Source: Cyanophora paradoxa (taxonomy: Eukaryota; Glaucocystophyceae; Cyanophorales; Cyanophoraceae). From it: a DNA stretch of 64,000 nucleotides. The notes under the pieces are model-generated. The model was not told where the DNA came from. It was given only the letters and a program-made list of their open reading frames with translations, and made no database searches. The stretch is taken from contig QPMI01000182.1 of NCBI GenBank assembly GCA_004431415.1, positions 1-64,000 of the forward strand. The letters are read 5' to 3'. The position numbers and the translations under genes were made by a program. Of the stretch, positions 1 through 11,691 are shown one piece after another. Within the stretch, counting starts at the first letter, position 1. Every line of letters begins with the position of its first letter.

Positions 1-3000
1 CGCTCCGCCCCTTCAGCACCACCTGCAGACCGGTGAGCGGCGCCGATGACCGGGAGCGGGGCGGGGCGGGGCGGGGCGGGGCGGGCCTTGTCGACGAGGC
101 GGGTGAGGAAGCGGTCGCGGACCTCGGGCAGCGTCGCCACGTCCCCGCTCACCAGGATCGAAGTCCCGTACCTGCCCGCCCGCCCCGCGTCAGACGCGGC
201 GGCGCGGAGCAGTCGGGAACGGGGCGGGCCGTTTGTTGAGGGGCTCGAGGCGGGCGGCGATGTTCACACGGTCGCCGAGCACAGTGTAGTTCAGCCTGCG
301 CCGCGCGCGTCGCTACGGAAGGGACGGCGGCCCAACGGGAAGCCCGGCGGGGCGGACCGGGAGGTGGAGCCGAAGTTGCCGATGAGCACCCGGCCGGCTG
401 CGCGCGGGGGGCGCGGAGCCTCCGTCGGGCGCGGGCGGCGGGCGCGCGGACGCGCGGGCCGGGGCCGGGCGCACCGTCGAGCCGATGCGGACCTCGAGCG
501 CCGGCAGGCCGCGGGCGCGCCAGCCGGGGCGGAGCTCGGCGAGGGCGCGCTGGCAGGCGAGGGCGGCCGCGCAGGCGTGCAGCTCGCGCTGCTCGAGCGG
601 CTGCAGCGGCGTCGAGAAGAACGCCATCTGGGGCGGGCGCTCGGCTCGGATCGGGGCGGGGCGGGGCGGCAGATCCACGCAAAGGGGCGCACGACGGCGT
701 CGCCCAGGTACTTGTCGACGGTGCCGCGGGCCTCGGTGATGCGCTGCGAGAGCACCTCCATCGCCTGCGCGCAGGGCCGCTCAGCCCTCGGGCGGGCGGG
801 CGGGCGCTCGCTGCGAACCTCGCCGACGACCTCCACGAGCCGCTCGGGGCCCATCGTCTCCGTCAGCGCCGAGAAGTCCTGCGTGAGGGGGTACCGCTCA
901 GGCCGGCCCCAGGGTGGGGGCCAGCGGGGGGTACCTGGATGTCGGCGAAGAGGACGGCGCAGGAGTGGTGCGAGAGGCCTGCGGGGGGTACCGTCAGAAC
1001 CAAGTTAGGGGGGGACGGGAGGGCAGGGGGGTACCGGGCTTGGCGAGCACGCGGGAGCGCATGAGGGCGTCCATGCAGTCGCCTGGGACGTACTTCTCCT
1101 GCGCGGGCGGGCGGCGGGACGTCAGGCCCGGCGTCAGGGCGGAGGGGTCGGAGGGGCGCACGAAGCTGCGGACGCCGGCCGCCATCGCGCGGAACGCGTC
1201 CTCGATGTCGCCTGCGCCCCGGCGGGTGACCGGGCGCCGGGGCGGCGGGGGCGGGCGGGAGGCGGGCGGGAGGCGGGCGGGGGGAGGGGCGCACGGAACT
1301 CGCTGAGCATCGGCCGCACGCTCCGCCGCCGCTGCCGAAGGCGCAGCGGGGCGACCTGCCGAGGCGGATCAGCCGGGGGGCCGCGCCGGGCCGGGGCCGG
1401 GGCGAGCCGGGGCGGCGCGCCTCTCCGCTGGGCTGGCGGCCGCGCCGAGCCATCCGAATGGCGTCGGCGGCGATGCGGGCGCCCGAGGCCGGGGCCGGGC
1501 CGGGGCGGGGCGGGGGCGACTCCTCGTCAACCTCCACCGGGACCGGGTTCGACTCCCGCGAGATCCGCGAGGCGGCCGAGGAGCTCGAGGCGAAGGAGGC
1601 GCCCCGCGGGGCCCCCGCCCTCGCGCCGGGGCTGGCGCCGGGGCTCGCGCCAGGGCCGGGGGTGGCCCCGCCCTCGTGCTCCGTCTCCTCGGCGGCCGCC
1701 GAGGCGTCCTCCTCCTCCTCCTCGTCCGTGGCGGTCTCGCCGGAGGCGAAGCGGCGGCGGAGGAAGCGGAGGTTCTCGATGCGGCGGGAGAGGGAGCGGA
1801 GCGGGACGACGACGAGGAGGCGGATGGAGACGGCGAGCACGACCGCCAGCGAGCACACCGAGGCCGTCATCAGAACTGTCGCCCGCGTCAGGGCTCCTGC
1901 TTCTGGGGCGCCGGCGGCGGCCGCGCGTGTGCGCGGCCGCTGTGCGCACGGACACACCGACGGTCTGCTTGTTCCGCCGGCCGCTGGTCTTGGAATCGGA
2001 CTGCGCCGGGCGCGAAACTTTCGTCAGCGCGAGCGGGCGCGGGGCGGGCGGGCGGGGCGGCGGGGCGGGGCGGGGCGGGCCTCCTCGACGAGGAAGACGT
2101 AGAGCCAGTCGAGGCCGTCGCGCTGTAAGGGGAAGATCTACGCGTGGCGGGGGTGAGGGGGTCGGGCATAGGAACACTTCGAGTGGGAGGACCTGGGCGA
2201 CCAGCGAAGCGCCCCCCACTGCGATCCGCCGCGTCGCCGTCCCCTCCACCCGCCACAGCGGCCTGCGCGGGCCCGCGCCGTGTCGATGGCGGCGCCGGCG
2301 GGGCGAGGGCGGGGGCAGAGAGCGGCCGGGCACCCGCCGAGGGCGGCCTCGAGCGCGCGGACAATGTCGCGCATCGCTGCGCTGTCGCTCGTCCCGGGGC
2401 TCAGCCGCTCGTCCGGCACCTGCCGCGGGGCGGCGTCAGGGGGCGGCGTGAGAGGCGAGGGCGGCGGCCGGGCGGGCGGGCGGCGGGGCGGGGCAGGGCG
2501 CGCCAGGAGGCCCCCGGGGCCGGGTCCACGTGCCGCGTCGCGCTCCCGAGGCTGCGGGCGGCGCTCAGTGCGGGCCATGCGGGCGGAGGGTGGGGGGCGG
2601 GCGGGGCGGCGCGCGTGGTGAAGAGGAGGAACTGCTCGGGACGGCGCTCGATGGCGAAGGCGAGCGCCGCGGGACCGTAGCGCCCAAGCACCGTCTGCCG
2701 CCCTCGCCGCGTCAGCCGGGGGGGGGCCAAAAGGGGGCTGCCAAACGCACGCGGGCGGCGTCGCCGAAGTCGGCGGCGTGGACTCCGACGCCGGCGACGC
2801 CGAGCAGGGGCGCCCCGGGGCCCGGGCCCCGCAGCGGTTCGCTCCGGAAGAGCGTCAGCGCCCCGTCCGCCCCGAACCTGCGCCCCCTCCAACGTTCGTC
2901 CCGGGGCGGGGCGGCCGGGCGGGCTCGGGCTCGGGGCGGGGCGCACATGGCGGGAGACCAGCGCGGGGCGCTCGCCGCCGCCGCCGTCTCGTAGAAGCTG

Positions 3001-4879
3001 CCGCCGGGGGATCAGCGGCCGGCGCGGGGGTACCGCCGCGCGGGGGGCAGGCTCGGCCGCACAGGTGCCGGCGGACGTCCTGGGGGTGAAGAAGAGGTGA
3101 GGGGCAGGGCGCAGAGGGATCCGGGCGTACGGCAGCGCACGAAGTTCGGGACGGTGAAGACGGGGGCGCCCTCCGGGGTACCGGAGCGGCCCGCGTTGAA
3201 GAGCACGAACTGCGCAAACCCCTCAGAGGAGATCGGGGTCCGGGGGGGGGGGGTACGGGCGCGCGTTCGGGAGGGGCCCGCCGGTGAAGGACTCGGCGAG
3301 CAGGTTCGGGTTCGCGCAGGTCGCGTTCAGCGTCACCTGAGACGGGTACAGGCGCCGTCGGCCGCGCGCGGGCGCCTCCGGTCCGACGGGGCGGCGCGCA
3401 CCGAGTACTGGTACCCCCGGGCGCCCCAGGCCGGGTTCACGGTCTGCGGGCCGTCCGGCCCGTACGCCAGCGCGTACCCGTTCTCGAACCTGCCGCCGGC
3501 CCGCCCCGTCGGCGGAGTGCCGGGCAGCGATTCGAAGGGCGGGGAGAGTGTACCCCAGGGTGACCGAGTAGGCGAAGGGGCGGTTCTTCATCAGGCTCCA
3601 CATGGCGGTTCTGAGGCCGCCCTGGTCGGAGGGGACCAGGCGCCCGTACAGGAACTCGTCCGCGATGCTGCGCCGCCCGCTCGCGTCGGCGACGCGGGAG
3701 GAGGGGACGGGGCGGGGCGGGGGGTACGCACGCGCGGGCGGCGACGGCGGGCCCGTCGACGAAGTCGTCGGAGCGGAGGGAGAGCTGCGCCAGCAGATCC
3801 TGCGCCGCCCGCCCGGGGCTCGGCGCCCGGGCCCAGGCCCGGGATCGAGAGGGGGAAGTGGGGGCACGCGGGCGGGCGCGGACCCGCTCCATGACGCCGC
3901 TGAGGCGCTCGACGTTCTCCGAGTACGAGCGGTAGCCCAGGTACCTGCCGGGCCGCGTCGGCCGCCGCGCGGGGCGGGGGCGGGGCCGGCGCCGGGCCGG
4001 CGGGAGGGCGCGCGGACCACACGAAGATGTTCGAGCCGAGGAGCTGCGGGCGGCGACGGGGAGGTCAGGGCGCGAGGGGCGCCCGGCGGGCGGGCGGGCG
4101 CGGACGGTGAGGAGGGTGGGGACGATGAGGAGGACCCGCACGGAGAGGGCCTGCGGGGTCAAGAGCCGTCGGCCGAGCGGGAGGGGCGGGGCGGGGCGGG
4201 CGCGGGGCTGGCGGCGCACGCGGTGAGCGAAGGGCCCGCGGCGGACGGGGGAGTCGGAGCAGAGGCGGTGGCGGGGCGCGGGGCGCGCGGCGGCCGCCGG
4301 CAGCACGAGCTCGTCCACCGATGTGGAGGCTGAGGAGGACGCCGAGTCGCAGAGGTCGCACGCCCCGGGCGGCTCGCAGGGGTTCGAGGAGAGGGCCGGA
4401 GAGGGCGGCGGCGGCCGCGGGCAGAGCGGGAGGAACCGCGGCGGGTCGGGCGAGTCGCTGACGACGGAGAGGCCGGGGCAGGGCGCGCCGGGGGCCCACG
4501 GCGGGTCGATTTCGTGTTCTCCGGGCGTGTACGCGCGGATGCGAGGCGCCGGGAGCATGCCGGCCCCGAAAGGCCCACGAAGCTCGATGATGGCCGCCGC
4601 CTTGGCGGGAAGTGAAGGGAGGAAGCTTAAGATCCGCGAGCGCTCGGCAGGAGACGCGATGTCAAGGCCGTCCGCTGGAGCTGCGGGAGGCCCGCGCTCC
4701 GCCCCACCCGTCGCTGCGCCCGAGCGACGGTTGAAAGCCGGCGGAGCTCCCGCCGCCGCCGCCACCGCCACCGACCCGTCCTCCAAGCTCACGAGCGCCG
4801 AAATCAAGGCGCTCTCCATGCTGTTCGCCACCGTCGTCCCATCGCCAAACGCGTCCGAGTCTTCTCTGCTCGCTGTCAT
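1..4879 (-). CDS. Receptor-type class III adenylate cyclase (dCache-like sensor, TM, HAMP-like linker, cyclase domain), 3' end missing
   Basis: Spliced minus-strand gene that should make cAMP from ATP at a membrane. The start is the ATG at 4,879, followed by a long low-complexity cytosolic N-terminus (to about 4,230). A hydrophobic segment (ALSVRVLLIVPTLLT, about 4.1 kb) leads into exons resembling a double-Cache extracellular sensor: YRSYSENVERLSGVMER (about 3.9 kb), FLYGRLVPSDQGGLRTAMWS (3.6 kb) and the typical Cache ending GLDWLYVFLVEE (about 2.1 kb). A second membrane helix (MTASVCSLAVVLAVSIRLLV, about 1.85 kb) with a HAMP-like follow-on precedes the cyclase domain (975 to the edge). Visible cyclase motifs are FADI (first metal Asp), GTVDKYLGDAV then MAFF (substrate Lys, second metal Asp; 691-728), and YTVLGDRVNIAARLE (245-295; transition-state Asn and Arg). 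Thr sits where mammalian adenylate cyclases have the purine-selecting Asp, as in class IIIb. The last exon ends with VVLKGRS at the window edge. Exon limits are approximate. Confidence 0.85.
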
Positions 4880-6501
4880 GGCTGTCCGTACGCGTCGTAC
4901 GCGTGTTTCGCCGCGCGCAGCTGAGCGCGCGTGCTGGATTCAAAACATGCTGCAGCTGTCCTCGTGCGGCAGCTGGCCTACGTGAAAGATGCGCTTAAGG
5001 GGCGAGCGCGGCTTGGCTTGCTTGCCTATGCGCGCGCGTCGCTGTTGCCGAGGAGCGCATTCGGATATATTCGAGCGCTGTAGCGGCCGACTGCTGATAT
5101 CGCTTTCGACGAGCTAGGGACTCGGATCCGGAGGGAGCAAGCTACGGGGACGCGGACGCTGACGCGCTTGCGGCCACACATGTAGGCGACAAGTTCGCGC
5201 CGACAACCGCTTAGCGCCATTGTTCTCCATACGCAGGCCCCTGAGGATTAGGGTTAGCCTTGCTGTTACGTAAGAACCGGGTTACAATCCGCGAAGGGGC
5301 CAGCAAAAAGTTGCCCGTGCCAACTTGCCGCTTAGATACGATCTCGAATTCGACGTCAAGTCTGAGAGAGAGCGTACCCGGGCACCACCGGCCAGCTGTA
5401 CCCGGTTGACACCAGCAAGCGAATGCTGCACCATCGCACAGCTGCAGCTGCAGCGAGCATGCGTCTCCGCGCTTCGCGGTAGGACCGGAGGGGTCGGTCG
5501 ACTCGGCGACGCGCTTCGGACGACGGCGCGAAGGCGGCCAAGCGAGCGTGCATTCGGTCCTGCCCTGTGAGTCCCGCGCCGCCCCGTGCATCTCGAGCTC
5601 AGCCATCGTTCGATAACCTGCTTCGTGCTCTCCCGCGGGGCGAGGGCGGGCGAGTGCTAGTGCTGATCATCGCCGCCGCGCTTGCGAGCCGGCTCCGGTT
5701 AACCTTAGATCGCTCTCTACAACCTTCATCCATCCGCGCCTGCGTGAGAGCCGTCCGGCTCTCCCGTCACCTATAGCTATAGCTAGCTGTACATGTACAG
5801 CCATTGGGCCTGCCCTCGAGCTCGCCGCGCGCTCAAACAGAGCCTGGGCCAACGATCCTGCGCGCCGCTAATCAAAGCTATCAGGCAGCGCTCGATCGGC
5901 TCCTCTCCGTAACCGCGCTCGCCTGGCTCCCCCCAGATCTAGATTACGATGCCTGTTAAACGTTCTCCTCGCTATATAGCTAGCTCGTGCCTCGCCCTGC
6001 GGCAGCTCGAGGCTGTCGTTCGAACCCCCCCGCGCTGTTGCTCATGATCAAGTGGCTCCGCAGCAGCGGTGTGCGGGAGTCGGCACTCTTCTTGCGCCTC
6101 GAATTCGGACATCCAGGCACGACTTGACGACAAAAAGTGCTCGTACCCTCCCGCCCGCTCCCCTGCGTACCCCCGCTATTCCCACTGTTTGATTCTCGCC
6201 AAGTTCCTAACTGCCTTCCTCGATGTCTTCAAGCAAGCCTCCCCCTTTCCCTTCCCCCCACGCCCCCCCCCCCCCCCCCCCCGCTCCCGCCCCCCTCCCT
6301 CCCGCCCCCTCCCTCCCCCCTCCCCCCCCTCCCCCCCTCCGCCCCAGCCGCCCCCTCCCTCCCTCCCTCCCCCCCTCCCCCCTCCGCCCAGCTCTCCCCT
6401 ACCGCTCGAATTCTGCCCCGCCCTTCTAAGCATCTCGCGAACGCGCGCGCCGCGCGCCCTGCGCTGACGTCGACGGGCCGCGCCTCAGCCGCGGTGCGGG
6501 G
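4880..6501. promoter_or_regulatory. Divergent intergenic region between the cyclase and SMCHD1-like genes
   Basis: No convincing gene is seen here: the open frames are short and lack recognisable motifs. GC content falls relative to the genes on both sides, and short palindromes such as TAGCTAGC recur. The two flanking genes point away from this stretch, so it must hold both promoters (inference). No specific promoter element could be identified. The last 250 bases are a pyrimidine tract listed separately. Confidence 0.5.
6237..6412 (+). repeat. Pyrimidine (C/T) low-complexity tract upstream of the SMCHD1-like start
   Basis: About 175 bases made almost entirely of C with scattered T, including C runs of more than 20. 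It ends about 90 bases before the chosen start codon, so it could lie in the 5' leader, a leader intron or the promoter. The proline-rich frames through it are composition artefacts. Confidence 0.85.
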
Positions 6502-9500
6502 ATGGCGGGGGCACCGGTGAAGAGGGTGGAGGTGCTCTCGTTCGCGGTGGAGGGGCCCGTGCAAAGCGTGGTCGAGGGCCTGGACCTGTCTTCGGGCCTC
6601 CCCGGGCCCCTCCTCGACCAGCTCCGCGCCAAGCTGCCCCCCGGGGCCATCCCCGTGCGCCCTGCCCGCCCGCCCGCAGACCCGCCCCGCCCGCCCGCCC
6701 GCGCGATCTTGCCGAGCGGCGGGGCGGGGCGGCGCGCGGGGCAGGAGGGGCGTACCTCGCGGACGAGAACTCGCGCTCGATCGAGCACGAGCTCGACGGG
6801 AGCGACGCCGCCCGCCGCCGCCTCGCCGGCCTCACCTGCATCAACGTCTTCGGCCGCGCCCCGCCCGCCCCGGCCCCGGCCCCCCTCTCCCCGGCCGCCC
6901 CCGCCGCGCCTGCCGCCGGGTCCCCCTCCGCATCGGGGTCCGCACCGGGCCCTGCGGCCTCCTCCGCCGGAGCCTCCTCGGGCGCGGGCCCCGCCGCCTC
7001 TTCCAACTCCCTCGAGTGGTCCGAGGTCATCGGTGCGCACACGCCCGCCCCGCTACCCGCCGCCGTGGCTGAGGGTGCGGGACGGGGGCCGGGGCGGGGG
7101 CGGGCAGACATCTCGCCGGCGACGGACCTGATCAAGAACGTGCGGTGCGAGGGCTCCTTCTACGGCGCCTTCGGCGAGCTCCTCGTGCGCCCCGCGCCGC
7201 CCGCCCCCGCCCCCGCCCCGCCCCACTCGCGCCCCGCTTCCGAGTTCCCGCGCCGCCCCGGCCGACGTCGAGGGGGCCGGGGCCGGGGCCGGGGCAGGAC
7301 AACGCGCTGCAGGCGTGCAAGGAGAACCGGGAGCAGGGGCGGGAGGTGCTCGTGCGGGTCCACATCGACGCCGACCGCCAGGTCCTCACCATCGAGGACA
7401 ACGGCAAGGGCCTCTCCTTCCCCGAAGCGTGCGCCGCCCGCCGCCCCCGGCCGGCCGAGGCCGACGCTGAGCTTCGTGCGCAGGAAGCGGATCGGGAAGC
7501 TGGGCGACTCGATGAACGCGAAGGCGGCCGTGCAGCGCGGCCTGCCCAGGATCGCCCCCCCCAAGACCTACCGGCCGACCCTCGAGGACATCGCCAGCCA
7601 TCTCATGACCAGCAACTACTCCCGGTGCGCCCCGGCGGCGCCCCGGCGCCCCGTCCGCCCTCTCGACCGAGAGCTCACGGCCGCCGGCGCCGCCCGGCGC
7701 GGGGCGGGGCGGGGCGGCAGGTTCGGGTCGGGGATGAAGCGGGCCGGCTTCTACATTGGGGACGACATCGACATCGCCGCGTACGCTGCCGGCGAGAACG
7801 TCGTCATCAAACTCCAGCTGCGCTTCGTGCGCGGCCGCATTCCCCGCCGCCTCCGCCTCCGCCGCCGCCGCCGCCGCCGAGGCCGCCGAGGCCGCCGAGG
7901 CCGACTCTGCGGCTCGCGGGGGCAGACGCGGCTGCTGGCGGGGGGCCCGGAGGGCGCCGGGGCGTGGGAGGCGGTGGCGACCCGGCGGCAGGCGACGCGC
8001 GAGGACGTCGCCCGGGGCCCCTTCTTCCGCATCCAGGCGCGCCCCCGTCGTGTCCGCGGCACCAGGCGTCGCCCTCGTCGTCCTCACGCGCGCGCGCGCG
8101 GCTCTGGCGCAGGTGTCAAAGTGGACGGAGGACTTCAAGAACAAGTGCGATTGAATTTTCTGCAATCGGCAATCAGCGTTCTCGCAGCCAGCCGAACCGC
8201 CGGCCGGGGCGGGGCCGCAGGTACGCGCGGGAGGGGTTCGACTCCGTCCTGTGCCACATGGGCGAGAAGTACACCTTCGCCATCGCCGGCGGTGCGCCCG
8301 CAAGAAGGCCGCGGCGAGCTGCAGGGGGCCCGGGCCCGTGGCGCCGGCGCCCGCTCACCCCGGCCGGTCGGCAGGCATCGGGAGCTGCGAGCTGCCGCAG
8401 GCGCAGCTGATCTTCTCGGAGACGCGCGAGCAGAGGCGCTCGCCCGACGTGAACCTGCACGAGTGTGCCGTCAACCGCGCGGCCGGCTCGCCTGGAGTCG
8501 AAAATCTGCCGCAAGCTGACGCCCTGCCCCGCCCGGCCCCGCGCAGCGTCTTCTTCGAGGTGCTCGCGAGGTACATTTCCAAGGCAGATGGCAATGTCCC
8601 CGCCTGGGCCGAGACCATCGAGGTCCGGGCCGCTGCTCCTTCGCGGTTCCTGCGTTGTGCTCGCTCGCTCGCTCACGGCGCGGCTGGCGGCGCGGGCAGT
8701 CGTGGCGGATGTACGCGACGATGGCGGACGGCCTGCAGAGCGCCCTCCTCCTGCCCGTCTTTGTCCAGGGCGACAGCCTCCTCGGCGTGGTGCCCGCGCC
8801 TCGGCCCCGCCCCCGCGCCCTCCCCCGCCTCTGGTGCGCGCTCACGACCGGCGCGCGCCGCGCTGCGGCGCAGCTCGCGCTCAAGTACTTCCCCCGCACG
8901 AGGGGCCGCAACACGATCCCGGACTGGGACCGGCTCAGCCGGCCGCGTGCGACGCAGCAGCAGGAGGACAGCGAGTCGGGGCAGGCCGAGTCCCGCGTCC
9001 TGGCCGTCTGGAACGGCCTTCTCCTCCGCAGGAGCCCCGTCAACAAGTACACCCGCGAGTGCGCGCCGCCGCCGCCGTGTGTTGCCCGCGCCCCGGCCCC
9101 TCTCAAGGACCGGGCCGGGGCCGCGCAGCCTGCAGAACGTCCTGCCCTTCATGGTGCCCCCGCCGCGCCTGCGGGCGGGGCGGGGCCCGGCCACGCGTCG
9201 CCGCGACGAGGCGGTGACCGGCACCCCCGTCCCCTACCGCTGCTTCGCCCACCGCGTCGCCGGTGCGGTCCGATCCCTGCGCCTCCACCTCCTCCGCGCG
9301 GCTGCGCGCGGAGCTGCTGACGGCGGCCCGTGCCCCCGCCCCCGCCTCCGCCCAGGGTTCTTCTTCCTGAACGAGAACACGGCCGTCAACCCGACCAAGA
9401 CCGAAGTCGACGTGCGTGCGCGCCCCTCCCTCAGCTCCCTCAGCCACCTCCCTCGGCGCCCGCCCGCGACGTGCCAACGTCAACGCGCGCGCGCGCCGGC

Positions 9501-11657
9501 AGCCGGACTCGCCGCTGCTGACGGACGTGATGGCGTCGAGCCCCGACAAGGCGCACCACAAGCAGCTCTGGGGCCTCTACTGCGAGTGGCTCCTCAAGCG
9601 CCACCAGGAGGAGGACAAGGAGGCCCGCCCCCCGGAGCCCCCGCCGCGAGGCCCGGCGCGCGCGCGCTCACCGACGCCTGCCGGGGCGGGCGTGCGCAGG
9701 TCTACTGCGACTTTAAAAAGGCGGTGGTGGTGGGGGAGGGCCCCGCGGTGGAGGCCGCCGCCGTGAAGTACGTCGACGTCGAGTACCGCGCCGGCGAGAT
9801 GGCACGCCCCCGCCCCCGCCCCGCCCCGCCCCGCCCTGCCCAGCCCAGCCCAGCCCAGTCCAGCCCGGATGGGGGCGCCAGCCGCCGCTCCGGATCCCTG
9901 CGCCAGCAACGTTGACGCGGCGCCCGGCCCGTCGCGCAGGTAAAATTCCAGGAGAACGCGGAAGACGACGAGGGGGACGACGCCGACGAGGGCGGGCCGG
10001 GCTCGCAGGGCGCCGGCCCGAGCGCGCTGGCGACGCAGGCGGCGGCGGCGGGGGCGGCGGCGTCGTCCTCCGCCTCCGCCGCGGCGACGCCGCAGAGCGG
10101 CAAGAAGAGGAAGGGCAAGGGCCGCGTGGGCGACGCGTCCCCCGGCCCGGGACCCGGCCCCGGTCCGAGCTCGGCCACCAAAGGCGCTGCGGCCGCCAGG
10201 ACCAAGGCCCCCTTCAGCGTCGGCAAGGTCCTCAAGTGCGCCCGCCCGCCCGCCCGGCCGGCCCGAGGCGCCCTGCGCGCGGATCGACTTCGCCGTTTGG
10301 GTTCAAGCGCTTGATCCGCGCGCGCAGGTTCAAGTTCTCGGACACGATCTCCATGGAGGGGACCGTCGAGGTGCCTTTTCGCCCCCCGACTTCACATCCT
10401 CCGAACCTGCCCTCGCCCTCCTGATCGATCGAGCCCTGCGCCGGCGCCGTCTCGCACGCGGCAGATCGAGCCGCTGCAGGACGAGGAGTGGCCGGAGCTG
10501 GGGGAGGGCCGCGTCGTCGTCGAGAAGGCCATCGAGTGCCTGCGCGGCAAGGCCGCCGAGAAGGACGTCGCCGAGGCGCGCGGCCGCATCCGCCAGCTCG
10601 CCCCCAGCAGGGTCCGCCAGCCCGCCCGTGGCGTCGGGCGGGCAGTCTCGACCGTGCCGCTGACCATGAGCGAACGCGTTTCGTGCACTGTGCAGATCGA
10701 CCTCGCGGGAGAGAGCGCGCTGCCGGGCGATCGGGAGGTGCAGACGAACAGGGCCATCGACATCGCGTGCCGCTTCCTGGACGGGCGCGAGGCGCCCCAG
10801 GTCCGCCCCCGCCTGTCCGCCACGGCCGATGAGCCGCTAAGCGCGGGTTGCGCCGGCGCAGCCCGTGAAGCTGGGGAGGCTCGCACTCGGCGTCTGCGTC
10901 GCGGTCTACGTCGCGAAGGCCGCCGTCGCCGGCACCGACCGGGAGTCGCAGGAAGCCCCCTTCGACGTCCGTCGCTGTCGCCGCTCTCCCTCTGTTGTTT
11001 CACGCTGACCGCCTCGCCCGTCCCGCGGGGCAGGGCGCCGAGCTCGAGGAGCGCGCGAGGGCGGCCCTCAAGAAGCGGCCCAAGATGCAGCTCGTCTTCG
11101 CGGCCGCCGCGGCCGGCCGCAACTCCCACAGCGCCGACGCCTCCGGCGCCAGTACGTTCTACTTCAAGTTCACGTGCGCTCTGGAGCCGCCGCCGCCCGC
11201 GCTGGAAACGCCGCGACGCGTCGACCTGACGCGGCGGCGCTCGGCGCCCCCGCAGGCCGGTGATCGACACGGAGCACCTGATGGTGGCGTGGGCGCTGAA
11301 GCCGGTCAGGGGCGGCGGCGCGTGGGCGCTCGACAACCGCATCGCCCGCCTCGAGCGCCCCATCCGCGTCGCCCCCGGTGCCCGCCCCGCCCCTCACTCG
11401 CTCCTAAAAGATCCCTTCTACACAGAACTCCAAGAAGAGCCCTCGTCCCCATCTGACGGCCCCCGGGCAGGGGCGATCGACGAGATCGAGGCGCGGTGGG
11501 CGGGGGCGGGCGAGCCGACGCTGCCCTTCGGCGTCGTCGCGCCGCCGCTGCTGCTGCACGCCGACGACGACTGCGGCAACGTCCTCCGCGGCGACTGGCG
11601 CGGGCAGGTGCCCCCCATGACCGTCACCTGCGCCTCCAACACGCGCCACTTCAAGGC

Positions 11658-11691
<34 letters not shown>

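Noticed and set aside
60-84. GGGGCGGGGC arrays as Sp1-type promoter sites
   Set aside because: They fall inside introns of the genes and follow the coding-strand orientation, which fits intron composition better than promoters.
5950-6040. Possible tRNA, from a GTTCGAACCC-like T-loop word
   Set aside because: No matching acceptor stem, D arm or anticodon arm can be folded around it at the right spacing.
6069-6467. Proline-rich open frame on the plus strand
   Set aside because: It is produced by the C/T tract alone; no start context or non-repetitive protein part supports it.
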